From the NCBI GenBank assembly GCA_963969395.1, contig OZ017797.1, positions 39,122,001 through 39,186,000 of the forward strand: a stretch of 64,000 nt of DNA, in the 5' to 3' direction. The notes under the pieces are model-generated. The model saw nothing but the letters and a program-made list of their open reading frames with translations. It did not search any database and was not told the origin of the DNA. The stretch's first letter is position 1. Each line of letters begins with the position of its first letter. The translations under genes and the position numbers were made by a program. Positions 36,913-49,493 of the stretch are shown one piece after another. This DNA comes from Pseudoscleropodium purum (lineage: Eukaryota > Streptophyta > Bryopsida > Hypnales > Brachytheciaceae).

Positions 36913-39900
36913 GTGGACCAAACTTTTTTGATTATCTTGTAGTATGGTAGTTGTGAAAAAGACTCTTTGAATGGTTAACATATCAAGGACCATATTGGAT
37001 GGAAGAGATAATGTTTTTGATAGTCAACTTGTATTAACTATAGTGCAACATCCATCACAACTTCAGCCAAAGTTCCTATCAAATGCATTGGAAGTATTGG
37101 ATGGATAAATAAACAAACTTGACAATCCAAATATTTGCAAGGGTTTTAGAAATGAAAGTAATAAGATAATCCCTCTACATAAGCCTTCTATTTGTGCTAC
37201 TACATACTACACAAGTTAATTCAATAAGTGCAAATTGTAAAGTATTAATACTAAATTTGCATTAGTTTTGAAGATTAAGTAAATTTTCAAGCCACATCAC
37301 CAAAACAAGCTATTATAGTCAACAAAAGAACTATTTAAGTAATAAATGTTAGAATGTTAGAAAATTTATATTTTAAAAATAATTTTTTAATGGAAAAAAA
37401 ATGCAAATTTAGAGGAAATATTTATATTTTAGCATCTATTTAATTTTTTTCCAACTTTAATTAATATTCGACATGAAGTGCTAATTTTGATAGTTAGTTA
37501 TAGTAATAAAGTAGTTCTCAATTTTTAAATGACATCAATGTAATGTAGTCTACACTATTTTCAAGAAGTATTTTTCATCCATTTTCATCTACTTTCATAC
37601 AAATCTCCTTCAAAGAATCATTACAATTAATTACATTCATCTATGATTCATTCAATTAGTGTGAAAGAATAAATCTTTATATTATTCTAACATTCATACT
37701 AATTGATTTAATTTGTGTAGTAGTGTACACTTCAAATGGCTACAATAAAAATTTTGTCCTACACAAGACAATAAGACTTACCTTTGAACTAGATTCACTT
37801 TGCTATAGTGACTCTCTAAAGCATCTCTACTCTTTTATTAGCAAGGAGCCTTGACTAGTCTAGAGTGAGCCTAACCTTTCAAATTTCTCCAACTCCAAAT
37901 ATACCTCAGGAAAAAAAGAGTCTAGCTTCTAAAAATTGAGCTCTCAATCCTCCATCCTAAGAGGCCCTCCCTCCATTTCATTACCAAGTTTGTCTTGAAT
38001 ATATTCTTGTAAGACTTTTTGAAAAGTTGTACAATTATAGCAACTCCTATTAATGAGGGTGCAAAGCTATTGGAGGAATAGAGAGAAAAGTTGCCAAGAA
38101 ACTACTTTGTTGTTGAAGCCTGGAAGGACACTTGAGCCCTTGAAAAGTCATTTGGCAAGGCAATTTTTTCATGAAAGAGTGGAGATGCTCTTCAAACACC
38201 TAGTGCAAAGATACCTTTAGAGTCTTTTTTGGGCTCTTAATGCTAATAGATTATGACTTTTTGGAAAGACTTCATGGGTGCCAAGAATGTATAGAGAAAA
38301 CTTACATAAAGAGTGGTCTCCTCTCCTTTAGACAATTTTCAAGGAGAAATTAGAATGCATAATGAGCAACTCAAGGTAGATTCTACTAGCTAGGGAAAGT
38401 TGTGGGAAAACTAGGGAACACCTTGCGTAGGGCGCCATTCTCCATAGAAGCCTCAAGGACTTGCTCTTAGATTGAATGCACCCCTCACGGCACGTTTTCT
38501 AGTACATAGTTCCATCAAACAAAGGTTTAGGGCACAACTCCTTTTGAACACCGGGCATAATTATCAATTAAGGCATGAACCAAAGTTTGATAGTAAACTA
38601 TTAGCATCTTTACACGAGGCTTGTGCAAATTGCTTATAGAGTAGAGACTGTTGTAAAGTAGCTCTTTGAAGCAACTGCCAAGGGCTCATGCCGGCATTGA
38701 TTTTGTGGACATTTTGAACTACATTATGCTTTATTGGAAGGATGTGCAATAATATAAAAGGTGTTCTTTATTTTTCAAGTGTATAGGCTTTGGAAATCCC
38801 ATGCTCAGTCACAACAACTAGACACCTAGATCACTAAGTACACCAATGTAGTGATTCATCTACAAAAAATCACCATATTTTTGGTTTAGAGTAAATAAAT
38901 GAAACTAGACATTGAATTTTTTAAGCACCCACTTGTGAATATTTTTTTACAAATTTTTCCTTGAAATACAAATTATAGACATGCTAAATCAATTCTTGAT
39001 TTATATTCTTTTAGAGTCTTGTAGAATTAATTATGGATCTTTGAAGTTAAAATATTTTGTCTAAAAAAATGTTCAAAAGGTGTCTCCACCTTAAAATGTG
39101 TTATTGTCAATACATGCATTAAAAAATCTTATATTGTCTAAGGGGTGAATTTGTTTTAGACATGCTTTTAGATATTCCTAGTGCTTATACTCCAACTTAA
39201 ATTATGTTCTTATGTCATATTAAAATTGAAATGTATTAGCTAGCAATGTCACATGATGTCATATAAAAATGTTTGTTGTATAGATAGTCCAAACGAATAT
39301 AGATTTTTAGGGCTTAATTTAGGATTTGAGGGACCAAAAAATTTAGATTATCTTGCAATAATAATGAGAAAGACTTTTTGAATGGTTAACATATCAATGA
39401 CCACATTAGATGGAGTAGAAAATTTTTAGATAGTCAACTTGTATTAAATACACTGTCCATTCAACTTCAGCCTAGGTCCCAATTGGATGTATTAGAAGTA
39501 TTAGGTGGACAAACAGACAACTTAACAATCCTAATAGTAGCAAGGTTTTAGGAATGAATTTAAATAAGATAATCCCTCTATGTAGGCCTCCTATTTGTGT
39601 CACTACATACTACATAAGTTAATTCAATAAGTGCAAATTGTAAAGTATTAGCACCAAACTTGCTTTAGTTTCAAGGATAAAGTAAATTTCCAAACTACAC
39701 CACCAAACCTAGTTATTAGGGTTAGCAAAAGACAATTCTAAGAGTAAATGTCAAATTTCTAGGAAATAAAAATTTTAATGGAAAAATTGAAAATTTCAAA
39801 GAAATATTTCTTTTTTAGCATCTACTTAATTTCTTCTTCTAATTTTAATTAGCATTTAGCATGCAGTGCCGATCTTGATAGCTAGGTACAATAATAAGGT

Positions 39901-41090
39901 AGTTTGCAATTCTTAGATGACATTAATGTAATGTTGTCTATACTATTTTTAGTAAGTATTTTCATCCATTTTCATCTACTTTTATGCAAATCTCCTCCAA
40001 ATATTCACTCTAGTTAGATCACATTCATTTAAAATTCATTCAATTAGTGCAAGTGCGTAAATCTTGTACTATTCTAACATTAATACTAATTTATTTAACT
40101 TGTGTAGTAGTATTCATTTCAAATGGCTACAATTGAATTTTTGCATTTTGCATTGCAAAAACATGTCTTTCCTTTGAACTAGATTCACTTTGATACTATG
40201 ACTCCTTAGAGCATCTCTACTCTTTCACTAGGAAGGAACCTAGCTTGATCTATAGTGAGCTTGGCTTTCAAATCTCCCCCACTACAAACATGCCCAAGGA
40301 AAAAAGAGCTTAATTGGCATTTAGAAAATGAGCCCTCAATCTTCCATCCTAATAGGCCCTCCTTCCCATTTCTTCACTAAATTTGAATTCTTGACTATGT
40401 TTTTGTAAGACCTTTTGAAGAAACTAACAATTATAACAACTCCCACCAACGAGGGTGCAACATTTTAAGAGGTATTAAAAAAAGGGTGCTAGGGAACTAC
40501 TTTGTTAGTAAAGCTTAAAAAAGATAATTGAGCCTATGAAAAGTCATTTGGTAAGGTAGTTTTTCCATGAAAGGGTGGAAATGCTCTTCAAACACCTAGT
40601 GCAAGGATAGCTTCGAAGTCTTTCTTGGACTCTTATCTCAATGGTGACACATTGTGACCTTTAGAGAAGACTTCATAGGTGCCAAGAAATGTATAGAGAA
40701 AGCTTATATTAAAAGTAGTCTTTGCCACTTCATGCGGTTTTCGAGGGGAAATTAGAATGCATAATGAGCAACTTAGAGCCGATTTGGCTAGGGGAAAGTT
40801 GCAAGAACATCATGAACTACTCTTCACACTAGAGAACACAACGTGTAGGACACATAAGCCCCAAGGGCTTTATTCCTACGCAAAATGCACCCCACACGAC
40901 ACGTTCTCTAGTATATAAGTTCCATCAAACAAAGATTTAGTGCATAATATCTTTTGAACACCAAGCGTAATTATGAGTTAAGGCATGGGTCAAAGCTTGA
41001 CAGTGAACTATTGGCATCTTTACAGGACACTATTATAGTGCGTCTCTTTGAAGTAGCAGTAGCCAAAGGACTACATCATGCTTTATGTGG

Positions 41091-41884
41091 GAGGCTCAAA
41101 TTCCTGTTAGGATATATTATATCAACAGCAGTTGTTTCATACAATTGAAAACGCCTCATTTGTACTTTTGTGGACTATAGTGATTTCAGTAATAGGATTG
41201 TAAATGATTGTTTTTAATAGCTAAATGAGAGTGACCCAAATTGCCATAAATGCAGGACTTGGCGTTTTGAAAATTATGCAATGATGTTTTATGATTTAAC
41301 ATGCAAGCTTTGAGACAATTAGCTAATGGAAGTTGATTTTTGAAGAGCTAGGTCCTAAGATGAGGAGGGTCAAATACTTAATGTGAAGAGTGATCAAGAA
41401 ACGATATGTTTATTTGTTAAAAACGTGTTTTTCTTGAACCAACACATACAATGTTCTTCAATTGATTGAAATCTTATAATATGAATTTTTTCTATAGTTA
41501 AATTGTACTTTATACAATTTAGGATCAATGAAAATGGTCATTTCAAAAACATACTTGCTTTGTCTTCAAAAGACTTAAGCAAAATTGTTATGGATTCACT
41601 TAACCCTAAACCTAATCTTGAAAGAACTAGATTTGTTTTCAAGGTAGTCATCTAGAAATGATCTAAATATTGCCATATTGGATCAATAAGTGCATTCTTT
41701 GTTTCTACAAGACCTTAAAAGTCATTCATCATGCCTTTTTTTTGCCCTTTCAAGGTGCTACATGAATACAAGGTTAACAAGGAATGTAACTAGGATTTTG
41801 TGCTTGAGCATCCATGATATAGCTTACTAAATTTTCACATGCTTAGACTAAATTGAACACCCCCCAAAATCGCACCATGTCTAA
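41091..41884. other. AT-rich intergenic, nothing seen
   Basis: No feature recognised. Confidence 0.55.
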
Positions 41885-42090
41885 ACCTATCATCATCACT
41901 TTGTGTACATCTTCTAAATCAATATGTATGTACATTGAAGAAACGGTTATAGAACATCCACCAAAAAAAAACCTTTGACCCTTCATAACTTTTGCATACG
42001 GTATCCAAATGTTGTGTTCTTTGGTGGGTTAAAACCTCCTTTCACTTGGCAACAAGAAAATCGATGAAAATTTGACCAGTCTAAATAAAT
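41885..42090 (+). repeat. dispersed repeat family A, copy 2
   Basis: Same orientation and order of landmarks as 785-1,000: CATCATCACT, AAATCAATATGT, AGAACATC, TTTTGCATA, TATCCAAATGTTG and GAAAATTTGACCA. Confidence 0.7.
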
Positions 42091-43010
42091 AGTAACTACA
42101 ATAATAGTAGCTAGGCACAGTAGCAAAAAGTGTACACCTCAACATATGTAGTAACTGACTTTCTTTTCCCCTCCCATCCTCTAAAAGAGACTCGGACGCG
42201 ACTGCTCTGTGCGCATGTCTTATGAGTTGATAGCTGTAAGTTAGTACCGGCCTGCAAATTCGTGTCGAGCAAATTCACCCCATTCAAATTGCCCCAGTCT
42301 CGGAAGTAACGATCTTGTCTCCTTAAATTATCATTTTCCAGTACCGATAGTACCAATTGCAAGTTATTTCCAAGCTGTTTCAAATTGCGGGTGTAATCGA
42401 TCAGAATGTTAAGTTGTGGCAGTCGTTATCACCGTCATTTGGCCCATTGCAATCCAAAATCAGTACGTACTGGAACCTTGCATTGGAAGCGAAGTCCCGA
42501 TCTCGATCTGAAAATCTGTCTACGGCACTGCAAGCAAGCGAAGCGCGCATCAGTCAAGCTCTAGCTACACTGTGTGGGTGACTATCAACTGTCCTTTGTA
42601 ATCGATTCCACTGCTTGATCGATTCTCAGGCTAACTTGGGGTTCAAGGTTTGGAACTCGGCCAGTAGTTAAGATATTGACTTCGAATTCTGCGAAGAGGT
42701 GGAACTGTGGAAGTCAGTCGTGTCGTTGTTTGCATTCATTTGCTTCTCCAAGTTAAGCAGGGAAGACGGATGTCCAGACACTGTGTTGGGCTTCAAATGG
42801 AATCACCAGCCGTCAATTGAGATCTGACAATTTCGATCGCACAAATAGTGGGACAGTGAAGTTTGGAGCCGTTTGAATTTTACCGTGGTGGTCGGTTCAA
42901 AGAGGTGTGGATTGAAAACCATCACTAAGGTATAAGGTAGGAGGCTCTTAAAGCATGCATCTAACAGCCGGTCCACCTTTTTCATGTGGTTTCTTGGATG
43001 GGATTATTTT
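42091..43010. other. higher-complexity stretch, no assignable gene
   Basis: From about 42,170 to 42,980 base composition is gene-like. There are open frames on the minus strand (42,111-42,383 and 42,803-42,985) and plus strand (42,357-42,581). None has a recognisable domain and I could not link them by splice sites. It could be a non-coding transcript, a relic, or a lineage-specific gene. Confidence 0.35.
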
Positions 43011-46000
43011 TAGCTCATTTTTCAGACAAAAAGAAATAGATTCTGATTGTAACCCAAGTCGTTTCATATTTTTTGAAGCATTTTTGAATTACTTATGAAT
43101 TTTCAAACAAGATGAATCATAGGTCCCTATTTCTCACCATAGGTCTTTCATAAATCTTTCACTTGTAACTTTTAAAGAGAAATGGGGAAAAGCAAAGAGA
43201 ATGATTGGCTCTTCCAATAAATAATATTTTTTTTATTGATCCATTCAATGGTTGTAGAGGTTCATTTAAAGAACACCTCAAGTCCATTACATGGGAATCT
43301 ACATGGGTGGTTCTAATAACCCTCCAACATTCGAGCTTCCTACCTTAGTGGAAACAGAGTTGGAGAGTAGACTAAAAGCACCTCTTGTAGCCTTGTAGCT
43401 ACTTGATTCCTTGATTCAAGATCTGTCCAAAGGTGAGGGGATGGCCACTTGTATCCCCAAGAGTGAAACTCCGTGAAACATACTTCTAACCAATCACAAG
43501 TCACACAACTCCCCAAAATATACTCCCAATCAATCACGTCACATGATTTGCATTTATTATGACAACTTGCTAATCCCAATAGAATATATAGTGGGTAGAT
43601 CCTATAGAGACCCCTCTGGAATGGCTTCATTTGAGAGGGGAAAGAGAAGGCCGTTGTTGACAAATGCTAAAATTGATTGTTTTTCATTCAAATTCTAGAG
43701 GGGAGGAGATATCTACAGGGTTGTAAGAGATGCTCTAAGACAATTATCCACAAGAACATCAACATACATGATTGCATTAAAAATTGTATTTAGTGTCAAC
43801 TATACTAACTACTAATTCAAAACTATAACTTTTGACAATTGATGAATATTTTTATCAAGAGAGTAGATACTACTTGAAGAGGAGGTTCTTTGTAAACATA
43901 ATTGGTAAAATATGCATCAAGTTAGAGTCAAAATTTATAGCATTTCAAAATCAATTAGTCTAGGTGATACTAAATACAATTTTTAGAATAGTTAGAATAG
44001 TAATGTTAGGTTGTCTTTGTTTTCTAGTCTGCTATACAAAATATGTTTTGCCTAATGACATCTTGAAGCAAATTTTGTGTGTTACAATTAGAATTTATGA
44101 GGCTAATTGTCTTAATAAAAAAATCATTGATATCATTATCAATTATTTCTTATTGACAATTATAAGGTAAGTACACCAATTTCATATATGTATTGTACAT
44201 AGACACCTCAATATTCTTTGAACCCTTGCAACTTTAAATTTTAGCAAACAATATTTTAAATAAGGCATATATTTTATTTGCATTAGAATCTCATTACTGA
44301 TGAAAAGAATAAAAAGAAAAATTTTAGCCAATTTAATACTAGTAACTACACTCAATGCTTAAAGCATAGTTGTTACCTTAAAGTAATTGCGTCTTAAAAT
44401 CCAAATTGATTCAAAGTTTTTTGCATTTCAAAGCTTCATTTCCATTCAGGAGCAAGCCTTAAGTTACAAACAAGAACAGTCTATCACCACTATCATTTGC
44501 AATCTAGATATCTTATGCAATGTATTGATAGTTGCATGTATATTTTAGAGAAAGAATTAGGTGATATAATTTAAATACAAGTGGAATCATATTAATCCAA
44601 GAAGAACTTGAATTTATATGAATTTTCAAACCCAAAATAGAAAATCGTTAGTAGGTGGAGGTTATGACCATCTTAAAAAACTTCAAAATCAGTGACCTAT
44701 CACCTAAATTCCATTGGAATGAGTGCTTTAACCCTTAAAGTTCCTTGAGTATGTTTTCACCAAACTCTCCAAAACTGCCATTTTTAGGACAAGTATCCAA
44801 AAAAAATTTAAACACTTTTGGACACATCCAACCATACGATTTTGAATTATAATAATTTGAGAAGATGTGGAAAATTTTTGAGAAATTTCCACCTTGTAGA
44901 TTGCAAGATAATAGTGTTTAAAGTGACAAAAAGCCTTTTTTGGCTTTGCAAAAAACTGAGTAGTTACACTTCACAAGGTCACATTTGTATGAAAAAATGT
45001 CCAAAATGGTTGCAACTCTTTGGTTTCATTCTTCAACTCAAGTTGTCTATATGCTTGAAAAATTTCAAATCATTTGAAATTGTATAACATATAGGAAAAA
45101 AATAGTAAGTAGAAAGAAGTAGAGAATGAATCAAAACACTAAATTGTTAATAATTTAGCAATGGAATTGAAAATTCTAATCCCAATGTTTGTAATGTTGT
45201 AATAGACAATCTTCACCTAATATTTTTATTCTTTTCCAAAAATACTGAAAACTGAGTTCAATAAAGAACTTCAAAGTTTATTTTGGAGTAGAGAATCCAT
45301 AACTTCCAGCAAACTAAAATACCTCATAACTTTTGACTCATTAATCAAAACAGAATGATTTAAAGCTTTCTATGTATAAATCTAGAAACTTCATTTAAAA
45401 TTTTTATTTTTGAAAAAAACAATTTTTTCAAATCTGCCCAAATTGCCCGAGTTGAGAAACAAACTACATATTAGGCTATAACTTTTGCCTCATATTTCCA
45501 AATGTCTTAAAATTTGTGCACAAGAAATACATTCCTTGTTCACACCTTCTATTAATATTTAGGCCATAAATATAGAATTCTTCACTCACATGCACCTGCC
45601 TAAAAAAATTATATTGCCAAAAAACGCACTTTGGTCCTTTAGGGGTTAAAAGCACAAGTTCAACATTCTAAAAGTACTTCTTTTATTAACCAAATTTATA
45701 ATTTATTTTCACAAATATTTATTCACAGTTAAGTTCACCTAACTCAACATTTATTGAACCACATCTTACCAATTTTAAACCGTTCTTATATAGATGTGAA
45801 TTTGGTGTCATTCCTTGATAATTACACCCAATTACTTGTCCAAAGTACATCATTTATATACTTTATAAAAATAGATGGGAGACTGATGGTAATGGGACAA
45901 ATTTGTAGATCATAGAATTGGATGAATGGTAGAATTGGGCTATCAGTCTATAAGGCCAAAGCCAAGGACTACATCAAAATAGAGCATGCTAATGTTTGGC

Positions 46001-46163
46001 ATACTACTTACGTCTATATCATACCTCTACCTCCTAGATTGAAGCAAGGGAACCACATTCTAACGTGATAGGTCCAAGTGCTTTATGGGCCTTGCAAGCA
46101 TTTCTACATGAAAAAAGGAACATAATAAAGCCATCTTTTGAATGGATAATGAGGAGAGGTGTC
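43011..46163. other. intergenic, no gene seen
   Basis: At 43,480-43,560 a ~40-bp string with CCAATCAC..GTCACA recurs once. Positions 43,860-43,990 resemble the head of the 25-30 kb modules (TTTATAGCATTTCAAAATCAATTAG, then a TACTAAATA string), as a stray diverged fragment. The rest is AT-rich filler. Confidence 0.5.
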
Positions 46164-46708
46164 TACTATCCACCCAAAAGTGACTTCATTTTTAGGCTCA
46201 TTTTTGAATTTTAAAGATTTTATATTTTTCACTTGCAACCCCCCCTCCCCCTTCTTGTAATTTTTAGAAACCAACATAGTGACAATCAATATGGAATAAT
46301 TCCTCCCGTATCCATATCTGGTATTGTATTTGTATTCATATCTAGTATCTATATTTAGTATTCATCCCATATTCATATTTGGTATTGTATTCGTATTTGG
46401 TACATGTATTCGATATTCATCTCGTATTTGTATTTGGTATTGTATTCGTATTTGGTACATGTATTCGATATTCATCTCGTATTTGTATTTGGTAATGTAC
46501 ATATATTTGGTATTCATTTTGTATTTCATATTTGGACGGCTCAGATTAAATCTCACAAGATCATCGGCTTATGATTTTTTGAGAAATCAACGGCAATTTC
46601 GAGGGTAAGCATTTTTTTTAAAAGAAATCAATGGCCTATAATTTTTTTGAGAGAGGGGGGGGGGCAACTAATGTAAACCAGGGGGAGCCATCTTTTGAGT
46701 GGATAGTA
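46164..46708. mobile_element. nonautonomous element related to the 28.2-kb insertion
   Basis: The left end TACTATCCACCCAAAAGTGA and inverted right end TACTATCCACTCAAAAGATG match at 16 or more of 20 bases. The interior follows the same order as the 28.2-kb insertion: C-rich block, CTTCTTGTAAT, a GTATTCATATT minisatellite, GGACGGCTCA, TTTTTTGAGAAATCAACGG, GGGTAAGCATTTTTTTT and a GAGAGAGGGGG run. A right-end-like string also precedes the left end near 46,131-46,150, making a hairpin. Confidence 0.75.
46381..46490. repeat. two perfect 55-bp minisatellite units
   Basis: Positions 46,381-46,435 and 46,436-46,490 are identical, starting GGTATTGTATTCG. A third, degraded start (GGTAATGTAC) follows. 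It lies within the element at 46,164-46,708. The equivalent part of the 28.2-kb element has shorter imperfect units. Confidence 0.92.
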
Positions 46709-47670
46709 AACAGTTTCCACATATGAAGAGAGTAGATTTTTTAGTTTTTTTAAAAACTCACAAAAGTTCTTGACATCATGAGTAGAAACATGGGTTGCAT
46801 AGACTATAGAAAAGATCCACAACTCGTCTAATTGGTTAATCAATCATATGGATTTTTCTCATAGTTCATTTCTTAGTCAACCTTGAATGATTGTGTTTCC
46901 ACAATCCCAATTGATTATGTGAGACCAATTGTAATGTCAATTTTGTTAAATTGGTGAATTTTCATTATTTTGGTGTGGTCTAAGCCACATCACCTTGAAC
47001 CAAAATCTATACCAGTCCTAGTTTTTAGCCATGTTACCTTAAACCAAAATCTATACCACTCCTAGTTTTTGACTTGAAATAAGACTTTCATGAGGATAAA
47101 TGTCGCAATCTGGCTTGTGGAATATCACCAATTTGACTACATCAACCTTTTGTTTGTAGCCTTGTACAAAGTACTATGTATGAAACTTTTGTTGCAATTT
47201 CAAAGTGCAAGGTTGTAGGTAGACCACTGTATGAACAGGAACTCGCCCCCTTGCTGGTTGAATGAGGCTGTCACACTATTCCTGGGCTGGGTGGTGTGGC
47301 AAGTTTGTCAAGTTTTTTTCCAAGTTTTAATTCAACCCCTTTTTAAAAATAATAAATTCTACACAATTGTTGCGCGTGTCATTTACTGCTGTGGCTGTCA
47401 CCTTTGTTGCTACGACCACCTCTGGCTCACAGGACAGCGAAAGACTCACAGGTGCAGCTTGCATAACTAAAGCCACAACGAACGTATGGCCTTGTTATGG
47501 GGTTGGAAAAGACTGCCATCACCACGGCAGATCTGGATACGATCAGTCCCCCCCACTTGTGTGCAAGAGTGGGGAATGAGTGAGGGTCATGTTGGTCCAT
47601 ATTTGGAGCCAAGTAATTTATGGGATGGAGACCGATTCTCGATTGCACACGTGTGGGGGACGTGGCAACT
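46709..47670. other. intergenic; mixed-composition patch at 47,230-47,650
   Basis: In the patch the frame 47,367-47,579 encodes a hydrophobic stretch followed by a small Cys/His-containing segment. It opens without an ATG and has no clear acceptor, so it might be an exon relic at most. A palindromic CACACGTGTG (G-box-like) lies near 47,646. No gene is called. Confidence 0.35.
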
Positions 47671-47845
47671 CTCATTACGGCTACCAATTGATATATCATG
47701 AATGGGTTAACTTTCCTCGCGTAGCTTTTTTTTTATATTTGACAATGAATGTCAATCTCGTTATGGCTACCAATTGATATATCACAAATGGGTTAACTTT
47801 CCTCGCGTAGCTTTTTTTTTATATTTGACAATGAATGTCAATCTC
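47671..47845. repeat. recent 86-bp tandem duplication
   Basis: Two adjacent 86-bp units (from 47,671 and 47,757) differ at only about four positions and share GGGTTAACTTTCCTCGCGTA and GACAATGAATGTCAATCTC. Confidence 0.92.
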
Positions 47846-48744
47846 TTGCAAACCCACTCAAAAATAAAGCTCAAAAAGGATTGAATTGAAATTTATGAAT
47901 GACTTATGCAACTCATACATACTTAACCATACTGTTGATAGGAATTTTGCAAATTGTTTAGACACATTTCATGTTCAATCTCACAACCAGTTGTTATTTT
48001 TAAACGTTAACATGGCACCGTCCCATTGGCAACCCATCACCATTGCCATTACAAGTTGCAACTCATAACCTTCTTTCCTTTCAACTTGCTTCCGACACCC
48101 TTGGATCAAGAAGATCAAAAGTTGTGATTGAAAAATGTACAACTGGTTATGTCCGATAACCAATTCATCAGTTATCTAATACATAAGAGTCACTGCCCAT
48201 CTTAATTTACATAGCTGAATATGTATGTGCTGGTTTTTTTTAGCGAAATGGGGCATCTACTTTTGAATGTGACAACATTGATTTCTCATTCCTGCAACTG
48301 TGAACTTTCTTTAGTGCAATGAACATCTGTTTGCGCATAGAATTTGCAAAGGATTGAAGTGAAATTTGAAGCTAGTGGCACTGCAATTTCAGGGGCAACC
48401 ATTGTCGTGGAATGCAGAGAAATGGAGATGTAAGTTTAAGTTTAAGTTATTCAACAAGCCTTTGGGCAGGAAACTCATGGCAGTCAGCACTTCTTTCAAG
48501 GTACATGATTGAATAATGTGCATCTGGTTCATTCCTTTACTCGTGTTCCTGCGGTCAGAATTTCAGTCAACTTATTGGTATGTGCAGGGGAGGGGGATGT
48601 GGGCAGGTGCAGAGCATTTTGAGACAAAAAAGGAGAGCAGTGTCGGTATCTCCAGGCTGGAGGCGGCAGATGCAGGAAGGTGGGTGCTTCCTGTGCCTGG
48701 TTACTATTATTAGAATAGTCATATTTTAATATTTTATTGCTGGC
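47846..48744. other. intergenic of mixed composition, no gene called
   Basis: Around 48,240-48,720 short coding-like pieces with possible splice borders exist (for example a ~24-codon open stretch ending in TAA near 48,432). They could not be joined into a protein, and I see no domain. Confidence 0.35.
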
Positions 48745-48900
48745 AAGTGGAAGGAGGTTCCAATGCACCAAAGAATGTGGCATTTGGATACCGTATGCAA
48801 AAGTTATGAAGGGTTAAAGTTTTTTTTGGTAGAGGTTCTAAACTCATTTCTTCAATTGATACGTACATATTGGTTTTGGAGATGTACAAAGAGTGATGAC
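48745..48900 (-). repeat. dispersed repeat family A, copy 3 (inverted)
   Basis: Reverse complement of the family A core at 785-1,000. Landmarks are CACCAAAGAATG, CATTTGGATA and TATGCAAAAGTTATGAAGG. Confidence 0.7.
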
Positions 48901-49440
48901 AAAAGCTACACTATAGAAGATTTTTTCAAGCCAAAAGAAGACTGCATGTTCCCAAATTGTTGGGAACTTGGGAATAGCCTAGGAACGTTGGCATGTTAGC
49001 TATCCGATGTGGCCAAGACCTTGTTACATTTTATATATATATAATTTTAAAAATGTTTTATATTTTCTAGACAATAATATGCTTGTCACAGTTTTGGTAG
49101 TGACCTTGAAACAATCTTTTGGAGGTGTAAAAAAACATCTCATGAGTCTCAAGTTAAAGGAAGGAAGTTTTAATTGGCCTTTTCTTGAAAAGCAATCCAA
49201 CACTATAGTTATGATTCACTTGTAGTTGTAGTATAAAAGTTGTTTGTTCCATGTAACTTCAATTGGTGCCTATGCAATTAAGACATAAATGGTTAAAAAC
49301 TAAGGTAAGGATAACAATTAGAGACACCTTTGGTATTTGCCTACATGAAGATGAATGGATTTATGTATTTTAGATAGTAAAAAAGGATTTATATTATTCT
49401 CATAATGCAGTATAATTCAATGAAGTGTGTGACTTTAAGT

Positions 49441-49493
<53 letters not shown>

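Larger units (their letters stand above)
35740..41090. repeat. large tandem duplication, units of ~3.0 and ~2.3 kb
   Basis: Unit A (about 35,740-38,755) and unit B (about 38,756-41,090) align along their length. Landmark pairs are GTATAGGCTTTGGAAATCC (35,760 and 38,780), GTCCAAACGAATATAGATTTTT (36,379 and 39,287), TTTTCATCCATTTTCATCTACTTT-like strings (37,570 and 39,960) and AAGAGTGGAGATGCTCTTC-like strings (38,175 and 40,575). Much of the length difference comes from two MITEs present only in A. No frame in either unit is intact enough to call a gene, so a decayed coding origin is possible but unproven. Confidence 0.85.
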
